A stretch of DNA of 64,000 bases. It comes from Periweissella fabalis. Its GTDB lineage: Bacteria > Bacillota > Bacilli > Lactobacillales > Lactobacillaceae. This document shows positions 18,851 to 28,650 of this stretch, one piece after another. The stretch spans positions 248,001 to 312,000 of the forward strand of contig NZ_JAAXPN010000001.1 of NCBI RefSeq assembly GCF_012396505.1, in the 5' to 3' direction. The notes beneath the pieces were generated by a model that searched no databases, had not been told where the DNA came from, and saw only the letters and a program-made list of their open reading frames with translations. A program made the position numbers and the translations under genes. The number at the start of each line of letters is the position of its first letter. The first letter of the stretch is position 1.

Positions 18851-19765
18851 ATGGCAAATACAACTGAACGTCTCCGCCGCACTATGATGTTTGTACCAGG
18901 TAATAATCCTGCAATGATTAAAGATGCTGGTATTTTTGGTGCAGATTCTATTATGTTTGATTTGGAAGATGCTGTTTCAATGGCAGAAAAAGATGCTGCC
19001 CGTTATCTAGTATATGAAGCTATTACTACGATTGATTATGGTGATGCAGAATTAGTCGTACGGATCAATGGTTTGGATACGCCGTATTATCAAAATGATA
19101 TTAAAGCAATGGTCAAAGCAGGAATTGATGTTATTCGCTTACCAAAGGTCGAAACAGCCGCGATGATTCATGAATTGGAAAGCTTGGTTGCAACGGCGGA
19201 AGCTGAATTTGGGTGCGAAATTGGTAGCACTAATTTAATGGCCGCAATTGAGTCAGCCAAAGGGGTCGTTAATGCCAATGAAATTGCAGCTGCTTCTGAT
19301 CGTATGATTGGAATTGCTTTATCAGCTGAAGATTATACGACGGATATGAAGACCCATCGTTACCCTGATGGACAAGAATTATTATATGCTCGTAACGTTA
19401 TATTGCATGCTGCACGGGCTGCCGGGATTGCCGCCTTTGATACCGTCTTTACCAACATGGATGATGAAGAAGGTTTCTATCGTGAAACCGAATTAATCCA
19501 CCAACTTGGCTTTGATGGTAAGTCATTAGTTAACCCTCGTCAAATTGCGATGGTTAATAAAGTATATCAACCAACCGAAAAAGAAATTCGTAATGCACAA
19601 CAAGTGATTATGGCCATTGAACAAGCACGTTTGAAAGGCTCAGGTGTTATTTCAATGAACGGACAAATGGTTGACCGACCAGTTGTTTTACGTGCCGAAC
19701 GTGTAATGCGCTTAGCACAAGCTACTAACTTAGTAAATTCAGAGGGTGAATACATTGGAAAATAA
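18851..19765 (+). CDS. citE: citrate lyase beta subunit (citryl-ACP lyase)
   Basis: The 304-residue TIM-barrel protein has the CitE family markers [24 protein letters not shown] near residue 38, [10 protein letters not shown] near 105 and [13 protein letters not shown] near 140. It cleaves citryl-ACP to acetyl-ACP and oxaloacetate. I place the start at ATG 18851 because GGAGG lies at 18835-18839; earlier in-frame codons lie inside citD. Confidence 0.92.
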   Translation: MANTTERLRRTMMFVPGNNPAMIKDAGIFGADSIMFDLEDAVSMAEKDAARYLVYEAITTIDYGDAELVVRINGLDTPYYQNDIKAMVKAGIDVIRLPKVETAAMIHELESLVATAEAEFGCEIGSTNLMAAIESAKGVVNANEIAAASDRMIGIALSAEDYTTDMKTHRYPDGQELLYARNVILHAARAAGIAAFDTVFTNMDDEEGFYRETELIHQLGFDGKSLVNPRQIAMVNKVYQPTEKEIRNAQQVIMAIEQARLKGSGVISMNGQMVDRPVVLRAERVMRLAQATNLVNSEGEYIGK

Positions 19766-21293
19766 AGTAAAACGCAATATACCAGATGAAATTTTAACGC
19801 AATATGATTACAAACCATTTACGACAACTGAAATCGAAGGCATGCCAGTCCAACGCGAATTACCAGCTTTTAAAGCAACTACTGGTGCTAATAAATTAGT
19901 TGATTCATTAACTGATTTAGTTAAAAGCACTGTTAAAGATGGAATGACAATTTCATTTCACCACCATTTTCGTGAAGGTGACTATGTCTTTAATAAAGTA
20001 ATGCGCATTATTATTGATAATGGGCTTAAAGATTTAACATTAGCGCCATCATCATTAACTAATGTGATGAATGATATTGTTGTAGAAGCGATTGAAAAAG
20101 GGGTCGTTACAAACATTACTTCATCAGGGATGCGTGGTTCATTAGGGGATGCAGTCTCACATGGTGCTTTAGCTAATCCGGTTATCTTCCGTTCACATGG
20201 TAATCGTGCACGAGCAATTGAAACTGGTGCAATTAAGATTGATGTTGCATTCTTAGGAGTCCCTAATGCAGATGCAATGGGAAATGCTAATGGGATGGAT
20301 GGTGATTCTGCATTTGGTTCACTTGGTTATGCTTTAATGGATGCCCAATATGCACAAACCGTAGTTTTAATTACTGATACTTTAAAACCATACCCCAACA
20401 CTCCAGCATCAATTAAGCAAACGCAAGTTGATTATGTTGTTGAAGTTGACGCAGTTGGTGACCCTGAAAAAATTGGTTCAGGAGCAACTCGGTTTACCAA
20501 AGATCCCAAAGAATTAAAGATTGCAGAAATGGTTAATAATGTTATCACGCATTCACCATACTTTAAAGATGGTTTCTCATTCCAAACAGGAACTGGTGGA
20601 GCAGCTCTAGCGGTAACACGTTTCTTACGCCAATCAATGCTTGATAACCAAATTAAAGCATCATTTGCGTTAGGTGGAATTACTAAGCCAACAGTTGATT
20701 TACTTGAAGAAGGCTTGGTTGAACGCTTGATGGATGTACAAGATTTTGATAAGGGTGCTGCAGCATCAATGCACAAAAATCGTAACCAACAAGAAATTGA
20801 CGCCTCATGGTATGCCGATGCTGCCAATAAGGGTGCAATGGTTGATAAATTAGACGTAGTTATCTTATCAGCCTTAGAAATTGATACCAAGTTTAATGTT
20901 AATGTTATGTCAGGCTCAGATGGAGTCATTCGTGGAGCTATTGGTGGACACCAAGATGCCGCAACAGCCAAGTTAACGATTATTTCAGCACCGCTTGTTC
21001 GTGGCCGGATTGCAACGGTAGTGCCCGATGTTACTACTGTTGTAACGCCAGGTGAATCAATTGATGTTTTAATCACTGAAGTTGGGATTGCCATTAACCC
21101 ATTACGTCAAGATTTAATGGCAGCTTTAAGTGATATTCCAGGTGTGCCAGTATTTACAATTGAAGAATTGCAACAAATGGCGGAAAAGAAGGTTGGAACA
21201 CCAAAACCACTTGAATTTACAGATCGAGTGGTCGCTTTAATTGAATACCGTGATGGGACAATCATGGATGTTATTCGCGAAGTAAAAGATTGA
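19755..21293 (+). CDS. citF: citrate lyase alpha subunit (citrate-ACP transferase)
   Basis: The ~512-residue protein contains [13 protein letters not shown] near residue 75, [18 protein letters not shown] and [16 protein letters not shown], as in CitF. It swaps the acetyl group on CitD for citrate. The start is probably TTG at 19755, eight bases after AGAGGG at 19741-19746, overlapping citE by 11 bases; a GTG at 19746 would lie on top of the ribosome site. Either way the coding region is intact. Confidence 0.9.
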   Translation: MENKVKRNIPDEILTQYDYKPFTTTEIEGMPVQRELPAFKATTGANKLVDSLTDLVKSTVKDGMTISFHHHFREGDYVFNKVMRIIIDNGLKDLTLAPSSLTNVMNDIVVEAIEKGVVTNITSSGMRGSLGDAVSHGALANPVIFRSHGNRARAIETGAIKIDVAFLGVPNADAMGNANGMDGDSAFGSLGYALMDAQYAQTVVLITDTLKPYPNTPASIKQTQVDYVVEVDAVGDPEKIGSGATRFTKDPKELKIAEMVNNVITHSPYFKDGFSFQTGTGGAALAVTRFLRQSMLDNQIKASFALGGITKPTVDLLEEGLVERLMDVQDFDKGAAASMHKNRNQQEIDASWYADAANKGAMVDKLDVVILSALEIDTKFNVNVMSGSDGVIRGAIGGHQDAATAKLTIISAPLVRGRIATVVPDVTTVVTPGESIDVLITEVGIAINPLRQDLMAALSDIPGVPVFTIEELQQMAEKKVGTPKPLEFTDRVVALIEYRDGTIMDVIREVKD

Positions 21294-21323
21294 AATTAAT
21301 GCTCGATTGAAAGGGAATGTGTG

Positions 21324-22706
21324 ATGTTTACAAAAGGACAAGCTGTTAGCTTAACGGATATTCTAACAAATAAGGAAGTTCGTAGCTTTCGCCAGGCACA
21401 ATTACAAGCTCAATATCCAGATAAGATAATTTGTGCGGTGAAATTAAATATTCCTGGTGAAATCAAAACTAACACAGCGATTAAAAATGTCTTTGTAGAT
21501 GGTTGGAATAATATCTTGCAAACCCTCGATGCTTTGGATTACCACATTGAGCAGGTAGCGCAATATCTAGCACTACCAACTGGTCCAGAAGGCTTTATCG
21601 TTGTAGATGGTCAGTTAGCAGCTGTAAAAAAGGTAATGATTACGCTTGAAACAACACTGCCACTTGGAAGAATATTTGATATTGATGTAATGACCCAAGT
21701 AAACACCACTCAACTTTCACGGCAAGCATTAGGCTTACCACCACGCCAATGTTTGGTTTGTAATCAAGATGCCAAAATTTGTGCTAAGGCGCAAACTCAT
21801 AGTTATCAAGAAGTATTAGCAGCTATTGATCGCTTATATCAAGCACACTTTAAAGCACCACGATGGAATCAAGTGAATGCCGTTAATTTTGCCCAAAAAG
21901 GATTATTATATGAAGTTAGTTTAAATCCAAAACCTGGGTTAGTTGATCCAGCTAGTACTGGAGCACACCAAGATATGGATGTCTTTACTTTCATTGATAG
22001 TACGTTAGCCTTGCAAACTTATTTTAACGAAGCATATATAGCTGGTTTTAATTTTGTAGGTGATGATTTAACCGCACTTTTTAATCAATTACGCCAATCT
22101 GGAATTAAAGCAGAACATGCTATGTTTGCGGCTACTAAAGGTGTAAACACGCACAAAGGGGCAATCTTTTCTTTGGGGATTTTATTAGGGGCAACCGGTT
22201 ATTGCTATCAACATAATCTGACAACGTTTGCACATTTACAAGCAACAATTAAACTAATGTTAGTAACGTTATTAGCAACTGACTTTGAAGATTTAGCAAC
22301 TAAGCAAACACTAACAGCCGGCGAGCAACAATTCTTAAAATATCAGGTAACTGGTATTCGCGGGGAGGCTGCTACTGGATATCCAACTATTTTTGCCTTA
22401 GCATTACCTAAGCTAAGAGCAACAACTGGAACCTTGACCCAACGACTTTTAGATACTTTAATGTATATTGCTGGTCATACACGTGACTCGAATTTAATTA
22501 AACGAGCCGGAGATATTAACATTTTAGCTGAAATGCAAACTTGGTCAGAACAATATTTTGCATTAGGTGGTAGTAAAGCAGATGCAGGTATTAGCTTCCT
22601 ACATCATTTAGATACAGAATTTAAGCAACGTAACTTAAGTTTAGGTGGTTCAGCAGATTTATTGATTTTGACCATCTATACCGGATTATTAGAAGCAACA
22701 ATTTAA
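21324..22706 (+). CDS. citG: CitX-CitG fusion: holo-citrate lyase synthase / triphosphoribosyl-dephospho-CoA synthase
   Basis: The 460-residue protein has two parts. Residues 1-170 match CitX: a DIDVM near 114 and ALGLPPRQCLVCNQDAKICA near 135. Residues ~180-460 match CitG: EVSLNPKPGLVDPASTGAHQ near 197, GVNTHKGAIFSLGI near 275 and GIRGEAATGYPTIF near 345. The fused enzyme would make the prosthetic group precursor and transfer it to CitD. ATG 21324 is used because AAAGGG sits eight bases upstream. No separate citX is present, consistent with the fusion. Confidence 0.9.
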   Translation: MFTKGQAVSLTDILTNKEVRSFRQAQLQAQYPDKIICAVKLNIPGEIKTNTAIKNVFVDGWNNILQTLDALDYHIEQVAQYLALPTGPEGFIVVDGQLAAVKKVMITLETTLPLGRIFDIDVMTQVNTTQLSRQALGLPPRQCLVCNQDAKICAKAQTHSYQEVLAAIDRLYQAHFKAPRWNQVNAVNFAQKGLLYEVSLNPKPGLVDPASTGAHQDMDVFTFIDSTLALQTYFNEAYIAGFNFVGDDLTALFNQLRQSGIKAEHAMFAATKGVNTHKGAIFSLGILLGATGYCYQHNLTTFAHLQATIKLMLVTLLATDFEDLATKQTLTAGEQQFLKYQVTGIRGEAATGYPTIFALALPKLRATTGTLTQRLLDTLMYIAGHTRDSNLIKRAGDINILAEMQTWSEQYFALGGSKADAGISFLHHLDTEFKQRNLSLGGSADLLILTIYTGLLEATI

Positions 22707-22750
22707 CTACACAATAGATATTTTAGATAAGAGATTAAGAAGAACAAGCC

Positions 22751-22795
22751 TTAATAAGCCAACGCAATCATGGACAGTTGTTGGTGGCTTATTAA
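22751..22795 (+). promoter_or_regulatory. intercistronic hairpin between citG and citP
   Basis: TTAATAAGCCA and TGGCTTATTAA form an 11-bp perfect stem with a 23-base loop that can extend by a few more pairs. No T-run follows, so it is more likely an mRNA processing or stability element that sets citP level than a terminator. It occupies the place where citR lies in some relatives. Confidence 0.6.
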
Positions 22796-22842
22796 AACAA
22801 TTCATGTGAAAATATTCACTACCAATTTATGAGGTTATAGAA

Positions 22843-24162
22843 ATGGATCAACAAATGAATGGCACAGTCGCTTCAGAAAAATCAAGCTTAATGAGTAAGC
22901 TTGACAAATTTAAAATCAGTGGTATTGGTCTGCCATTATACGTAATTATGGCAGTAATTTTACTATTAATGATCAACTTACATGCTCTACCTAATAATAT
23001 GTTAGGTGCAATCCTGGTATTAGTTTTACTTGGTCATTTATTCTATTATATTGGGGCTAACTTACCGATATTTAAGACGTATCTTGGTGGTGGATCGGTT
23101 TTTACAATCTTTGCTGCTGCCGCATTAGTAACCTATGGCATTATTCCACACAGTGTTGTACAAATTAGTAAGACCTTTGTGAACAATATGGATTTTCTTG
23201 ATTTTTATATTGTTTCATTGATTGTTGGATCAATATTGGGCATGAATCGTAAGTTGCTTTTACGTGCCGCAGTACGTTTTCTACCCGTGGCTTTAATCTC
23301 AATGGCCGTGACACTTATCGCTGTAGGTGGGGTTGGTATGCTACTTGGTCAAGGTTTTGCTCACTCAATTTATTACGTATCAATTCCAATTATGGCTGGT
23401 GGAGTTGGTGCCGGAATTGTGCCATTATCAGGTATTTATGGGCATGCTTTTGGTCAACCCGCATCGCACATTTTATCACAACTATTTCCAGCAACAACAT
23501 TTGGTAACTTATTAGCAATCGTTGGCGCGGGGATGCTTTCAAAGGTCTTCCAAGGTTCAAAGATTGATGGTAATGGGGTGTTAATGCCAGTTAGTGATGA
23601 CATGCTACAAAAAAAGAAAGCCCCACTTGATGTAACACGCATTGGTGTTGGTTTAGTAATTGCGATGGCTTTCTTTATGGTTGGAACGTTACTTAATCTA
23701 TTGGTGCCAGCTATTAACAGCTATGCATTTATTATTTTGTCAGTAATTGCCGTTAAAGGACTAGGACTACTTCCTGAGTACTATGAACAATCAGTCGTAA
23801 TGTTTAGTGATTTAGTTGTTAATAATATGACCCATGCCTTGTTATGTGGGGTTGGTATGTCATTACTTGATTTAAAAGTATTAGCAGCATCACTTTCATG
23901 GCAATTCGTTGTACTATGTTTAACTAGTGTAATTGTAATTTCACTAGTTTCAGGATTTATTGGTAAATTATTTGGTATGTATCCACTTGAAGCCACAATT
24001 ACCGCTGGTTTATGTAATAACTCAATGGGTGGAACAGGGAACGTTTCAGTCCTTGCCGCATCTAATCGGATGAACTTAATTGCTTTTGCCCAAATGGGTA
24101 ATCGACTTGGTGGGGCCATTATGCTTGTGGTTGCCGGGTTATTAGTTTCATTTATGCATTAA
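22843..24162 (+). CDS. citP: 2-hydroxycarboxylate (citrate/malate) transporter CitP
   Basis: The 439-residue membrane protein has about 11 spans and the 2HCT family's two GGxG hairpin motifs: IMAGGVGAGIVPLSGIYG near residue 185 and CNNSMGGTGNVSVLAA near 390. Arg/Asn in SNRMNLIAFAQMGNRLGG near 410 corresponds to the substrate-binding C-terminal region. CitP exchanges citrate for lactate or acetate, producing proton motive force. It is the last gene of the operon. Confidence 0.9.
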   Translation: MDQQMNGTVASEKSSLMSKLDKFKISGIGLPLYVIMAVILLLMINLHALPNNMLGAILVLVLLGHLFYYIGANLPIFKTYLGGGSVFTIFAAAALVTYGIIPHSVVQISKTFVNNMDFLDFYIVSLIVGSILGMNRKLLLRAAVRFLPVALISMAVTLIAVGGVGMLLGQGFAHSIYYVSIPIMAGGVGAGIVPLSGIYGHAFGQPASHILSQLFPATTFGNLLAIVGAGMLSKVFQGSKIDGNGVLMPVSDDMLQKKKAPLDVTRIGVGLVIAMAFFMVGTLLNLLVPAINSYAFIILSVIAVKGLGLLPEYYEQSVVMFSDLVVNNMTHALLCGVGMSLLDLKVLAASLSWQFVVLCLTSVIVISLVSGFIGKLFGMYPLEATITAGLCNNSMGGTGNVSVLAASNRMNLIAFAQMGNRLGGAIMLVVAGLLVSFMH

Positions 24163-24181
24163 GTACGTTAGGCTAAATAAT

Positions 24182-24218
24182 AAAACGACTAGGAGAATTT
24201 TTCTTCGAGTCGTTTTTT
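24182..24218 (+). terminator. terminator of the cit operon
   Basis: AAAACGACTAGGAGAA pairs with TTCTTCGAGTCGTTTT, then TTTTTT, 20 bases after the citP stop. Confidence 0.88.
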
Positions 24219-24301
24219 GCTAGCTAGGATTGGATATATAACTTTAAAGCATAACTAAATTAAAAAGGGGAATCAAAATAATTAAGTAGCAAGAAAACAG
24301 T

Positions 24302-24340
24302 AGAGCCTCTATTGAAGCAAAATTCTTCAATAGAGGCTCT
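24302..24340. terminator. perfect 16-bp inverted repeat between convergent genes
   Basis: AGAGCCTCTATTGAAG, seven-base loop, CTTCAATAGAGGCTCT. It lies 59 bases beyond the stop of the minus-strand transporter pseudogene. Neither side has a strong T-run, so it may be a terminator remnant or an RNA-stabilising hairpin. Confidence 0.6.
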
Positions 24341-24398
24341 TAGTGAATATTCTTATATTGGCTGACTTTTGGGTTATTTATTTCTAAGGTATTAAAGG

Positions 24399-25735
24399 TT
24401 AATTTCCTTGAATAATACGCCGATTTTTAAACAAGATGTAAAATAATAAAATTAAGGCAAGTCCAGCCGCTCCATATAAGACGGTGTTACTAGCAATCCA
24501 CCCGTATTTAGCGACTAAAATACCAATTAAGGCTGTGGCTAATGTTTCACCAAACATGTATTGGAAAAAGCCCATAAAACCAGTTGATGATCCCACCGCA
24601 AATTTTGGGACGGCTTCATTAACCATTAAACCAACTAAGGTAAGTGGGGCATAAATTAAGGTTCCCATGATAAACAACACGGCAATGATTAAAGCATGAC
24701 TAGTACTAAAGAAATAAGTTGTTAAACAAGCAATTAAGGCAATCACACAGGCGATACATACAATGTCGCGACGATCTTTTAGAAAATCAGAAATGGCCCC
24801 AATTAAGATAACCCCCGGAACGGCCGCTAATTCAAAGGCCCCAACTAACCATTTGGCAGTCGAAGCGTCAAATCCTTTAAAGTGAACTAAGTAGCTTGGA
24901 ATCCAACTCATAATACCATAACGGACTAGGTATAATGACATTGAAGTTAAGGTAATGGCCCAAACTAATTTATTCTTTAAAATATATTCGACAAACACTT
25001 CTTTAATGCTTAAATCAGTTAATTCTTCGGTAGCTATTTGACCATCTTCCATATGAACAGCGTCACCAGTATATTCAGCAACGCTAGGCAAACCAACACT
25101 GGCAGGGCGATCAGCTCCGGTAAGCAGGACAAAGATACCGATCAACACAGCAACGACTGAAGCCGTGTAAAAGACAGCGGCAATTGAACCAGAAAACAAG
25201 AAAATTGCTAATTGAACAACCGCGACACAGACAAAGGCCCCGGCATTATGCGCTGATGACCAAATAGAGTAAATGGTTCCGCGCCATTTTTCCCCCACCA
25301 TAATTGCACACTTCGTTGACAAGCCGCGGCTCCCATCCCTTGAGCAATTGACATAATTAGCATCAAAACCATCATAATATAAAAGTTTCGAGTTGAACCA
25401 AGTAAGGCATTTAAAAGGGCAGAAATGAATAACCCAGTGGCTAAGTAACGGTTAGAATTACTGCGGTCACTTAAAGCCCCCATGAATAGTTTTGAGATTC
25501 CATAACCAATCCCAAAACACGACATGATTAAACCAATTTGTGCCGTCGTGAACCCGTAGGCCTTCATAATATCATTTTGCTCAGTTGTGAAAATTAAACG
25601 AATGACATAGTAACCGATATATCCAATACAAATCGATAAAAGCACCCCCCATTGACGAACTTTATATGTCGTAGCAATTTTAGCCTGCGGCACTTTTTGT
25701 GTAGCATCTGGTGCTGGCTGTAAAAATGAAAACAT
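24399..25735 (-). pseudogene. MFS organophosphate-type transporter with a frameshift
   Basis: Two overlapping open frames make one ~12-span MFS protein. The N-terminal half has YYVIRLIFTTEQNDIMKAYG and GISKLFMGALSDRSN; the C-terminal half continues from KWRGTIYSIWSSAHNAG. This is the UhpC/GlpT-like OPA pattern (sugar-phosphate:phosphate antiport or sensing). The frame breaks at a G5-A5 run (complement 25287-25296): restoring one A gives the expected LWWGKKWRG. Start is placed at 25735 behind a GGGGGAAA site. The homopolymer context means a sequencing error is possible. Confidence 0.75.
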
Positions 25736-25778
25736 CTTACTTTCCCCCATAAGATTTTTATTTTAAAAACAATTAAAT

Positions 25779-25792
25779 TGTAAGCGATTTCA
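25779..25792 (-). promoter_or_regulatory. cre-like box upstream of the transporter pseudogene
   Basis: TGTAAGCGATTTCA agrees with the cre consensus except one central position. It is 43 bp upstream of the transporter start, consistent with carbon catabolite repression. Confidence 0.5.
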
Positions 25793-25932
25793 TAATGATT
25801 GTAAAGAAAAAGTAAAAAATGCTATTTTAATAATTATTTAGATATAATTTATTAAAGAAAGTAAGTTTTGATGGACAAAATCATTAAATAGCTTCTGTAG
25901 ATTTTTTAATGATTTTCAGTAGAATGGACATA

Positions 25933-25946
25933 TGTAAGCGCTAAAT
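25933..25946 (+). promoter_or_regulatory. cre-like box upstream of the FGGY kinase
   Basis: TGTAAGCGCTAAAT matches the cre consensus in 13 of 14 positions and lies 40 bp upstream of the kinase ATG. Together with the box at 25779 it suggests the divergent pair is under CcpA control. Confidence 0.5.
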
Positions 25947-25985
25947 TAGTACTTGACTTATGATTTTAAATACGGAGGTTGCACT

Positions 25986-27488
25986 ATGACACAATATATT
26001 CTTGGAATTGACATTGGAACATCGAGCACCAAGGGAATACTTATCACCACTAATGGTACGGTGATAAAACAAGCTAAGCAAAGTTATAGCCTTGAAACGC
26101 CCCATCCCAGTTGGGCTCAAGCTGATGCTAATGATTGGTTAAAAGCAGTACTAAGTGTAATTAGTGAGCTGACAACCGGTATTAAGCGCGATACCATTAT
26201 TGCAATGGGGATTGATGGTTTGTATGGCGGGGCAGGTATTCCAGTAGATGCAGCTGGTAATGTACTTGGTCCAACTTTAATTTGGATGGATCGCCGGGCA
26301 ACAAAAGAAACGACTTTGGCCCAAACTTTAGTTAGTGATAAGGAACTAATGGCGATCACTGCTAATTTAGTTGATCCATATTATGGCTTCACAAAATTAA
26401 TGTGGTTACGTGATAATCAGCCTGATTTGTATCAAAAAGCAGTCCAATTTTTGCCGCCTGAATCATACATTATTCGTCAATTAACCGGTGAAACAAGTAT
26501 TAATTATGCCGCTGCGGGTAATTTAGCTGGAGTATATGATATTAATACTCATCAATGGTCACCAGTGCTAGCAGCTAAACTTGGCTTAGAACTTAGTAAA
26601 TTGCCACAAACATTCATTGATAGCACGACACCAGCAGGTTATTTATCTGCGCAGTGGGTCGAGCAGCTTAATTTACCTAATAATTTACCGATTTTTAATA
26701 CGGGAGTTGATGTTGGGCCAGAAACAGTCGGTACGGGAGTGCTTGCACCTGGCAAAGTAACCATTGCTATTGGTACTTCAATGAATGCTGCAGTAGTTAC
26801 CACGACCCCAAAACGTGATAATGGCTTGATTATTTGGCCGTATGTTTACCAGCCACAACAATATTATTATAATTTTGTGGGTGCAAATACTGCGGGTGCC
26901 ATTATTGCTTGGTTCACCGCAGAATTTGCAAACGATTTAACTAATGGCCCTCAAGAACTAGATAAAGTTAGTGCAACTGTACCAGCGGGAAGTAATGGTT
27001 TAACTGTATTACCATATTTCATGGGTGAACGTAGTCCGCTCTGGGATTCAGATGTTCGGGGCACAATTCTTGGCCTATCATTGAAAACAACTCGAGCGGA
27101 ATTATATAATGCTTTTCAAGAAGCAATTGCATTTTCAGTTCGTCAAAGTATCGAACAATTTGGGGCCCAAGTTGGGGATACAATTACATTAGTAGGGGGT
27201 GTTAGTAGCTCAGCTAAGATGGTCCAAATGATTGCTGATGTGACTGGCAAGACAGTGTTAACGACTAAAAGTGGTGGTGAAGCAAATCTAGGTAGTGCAA
27301 TTTTAGCCGGCATTGGGATGGGAGTGATTGCACCTGAAACGGTGGATGCATGGGTCAAAATCGATGCCGAAATTAAACCAGATAAGATGCAACATATGGC
27401 GTATAACCAGTACTTCACTCGTTATCAAAAGGCCTATACTCACGTCAAAGCGTTCTATTGTACACAGCATGATGAATATAAAATATAA
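25986..27488 (+). CDS. FGGY-family carbohydrate kinase
   Basis: The 500-residue protein has LGIDIGTSSTKGILI at the N-terminus (phosphate 1 loop), DRRATKET near 105, TGVDVGPETVGTGVL near 240, AIGTSMNAAV near 262 and the C-terminal VGGVSSSAKMVQMIADVTG. These place it in the xylulokinase/gluconokinase group; the exact sugar cannot be read from motifs. ATG 25986 follows GGAGG at 25974-25978. Nearby dehydrogenase, galactitol-type EIIC and epimerase genes point to pentulose or sugar-acid use. Confidence 0.85.
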   Translation: MTQYILGIDIGTSSTKGILITTNGTVIKQAKQSYSLETPHPSWAQADANDWLKAVLSVISELTTGIKRDTIIAMGIDGLYGGAGIPVDAAGNVLGPTLIWMDRRATKETTLAQTLVSDKELMAITANLVDPYYGFTKLMWLRDNQPDLYQKAVQFLPPESYIIRQLTGETSINYAAAGNLAGVYDINTHQWSPVLAAKLGLELSKLPQTFIDSTTPAGYLSAQWVEQLNLPNNLPIFNTGVDVGPETVGTGVLAPGKVTIAIGTSMNAAVVTTTPKRDNGLIIWPYVYQPQQYYYNFVGANTAGAIIAWFTAEFANDLTNGPQELDKVSATVPAGSNGLTVLPYFMGERSPLWDSDVRGTILGLSLKTTRAELYNAFQEAIAFSVRQSIEQFGAQVGDTITLVGGVSSSAKMVQMIADVTGKTVLTTKSGGEANLGSAILAGIGMGVIAPETVDAWVKIDAEIKPDKMQHMAYNQYFTRYQKAYTHVKAFYCTQHDEYKI

Positions 27489-27571
27489 GAACGATGCTAG
27501 AAGTTGGATAATATTTGAAATATTCACTAAAAATTGCGTGCAAAAAAGGCATTTAAATACGGTATAAAACT

Positions 27572-27605
27572 AGAAAATCCCGATTGAATTCAATCGGGAT
27601 TTTCT
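27572..27605. terminator. perfect palindromic bidirectional terminator
   Basis: AGAAAATCCCGATTGAA and its exact complement abut without a spacer. It separates the convergent kinase and dehydrogenase genes and has A- and T-runs on either side. Confidence 0.88.
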
Positions 27606-27618
27606 AATTTTATTCACA

Positions 27619-28563
27619 TCATAATTCTTGAGGATTGTTTATATTTTTTAATTGATGAAGTAAAACTCGGTTGCGTGATAATTCTAACTCGTTAGTGGCT
27701 TGATTAGAGTAATCAAAGAAGCCAGCCCCTGTTTTAACCCCGAGATTACCAACTTTGACCTTATCAGCTAAGCTAGGAAATGGTCGGACACCGGATTCGA
27801 TAACCGGTTGTAATTGTTCCATAACAGCTCGCCAGACATCTAATCCACCATAGTCCATAATACTAAGCATCCCACTTGAAGCTAATCGAAAACCTAAACC
27901 AGCGGAAATGGCTTTTTCTAAATCTGCTTTAGAAACAACGTCGTCTTCAAGTAATGCCAAGCTTTCACGAACGAGTGCGGCTTGAATCCGGTTAGCAACT
28001 AGGCCGGGGAGGTCTTTTTTAACTTCAATAGTGACTTTATCAGCATCATCTAAGAATTGACGGACTTCATCAAGGACTGCTTGTGTAGTGTGTGTTGTTT
28101 TTAATAATTCAACCAATGGCACGATATGAGCGGGATTGAAGAAGTGAATTAACAATAAGCGTTCTTTGTGTTTTTCAACAGCTTCAACAATTTTTGCTAA
28201 ACTCAAGCTAGAGGTATTTGAAGCTAGAATTGTTTCAGGTTTACAGATAGTATCTAATTTTTTGAAAATATTTTGTTTTAATGCTAAGTCTTCAGGAACA
28301 ACTTCAATTACTAAATCACAATCAGCTAAATCTTCAATTGTAGTTGTAAGTTGTAGACGTCCTAAGATTGTGGCATCATCCTCATGGAAAGTGAAGCCGG
28401 CTTGTCGAAATTCTTGTAAATAGGCTACTAACTTATCTTTTACCGTATCAAGGGTAACTTGACGATGACCATTTAAAATAACGGTAACTTGGTGTGTTAA
28501 TAATTGGAAAGCAATCCCAATTCCCATTGTACCAGCACCAATTATCCCTGCTGTTTTAATCAT
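27619..28563 (-). CDS. 3-hydroxyacyl-CoA dehydrogenase family protein
   Basis: The 314-residue protein starts MIKTAGIIGAGTMGIGIAFQ (Rossmann GxGxxG), has LASNTSSLSL near 120, LLLIHFFNPAHIVPLVELL near 140 and a C-terminal GAGFFDY. This is the 3HCDH fold shared by 3-hydroxybutyryl-CoA dehydrogenase and L-gulonate 3-dehydrogenase. With no other fatty-acid gene around and sugar genes on both sides, a sugar-acid dehydrogenase is a real alternative. Start chosen at 28563 for its AGGGAGAA site. Confidence 0.8.
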   Translation of the reverse strand: MIKTAGIIGAGTMGIGIAFQLLTHQVTVILNGHRQVTLDTVKDKLVAYLQEFRQAGFTFHEDDATILGRLQLTTTIEDLADCDLVIEVVPEDLALKQNIFKKLDTICKPETILASNTSSLSLAKIVEAVEKHKERLLLIHFFNPAHIVPLVELLKTTHTTQAVLDEVRQFLDDADKVTIEVKKDLPGLVANRIQAALVRESLALLEDDVVSKADLEKAISAGLGFRLASSGMLSIMDYGGLDVWRAVMEQLQPVIESGVRPFPSLADKVKVGNLGVKTGAGFFDYSNQATNELELSRNRVLLHQLKNINNPQEL

Positions 28564-28650
28564 GCAAAATATTCTCCCTATAATCAATTATTTAATGCTC
28601 TCATTATACTATACAGATTTTAATTTACGGCGAAAGTTAAGCTAACTTAA

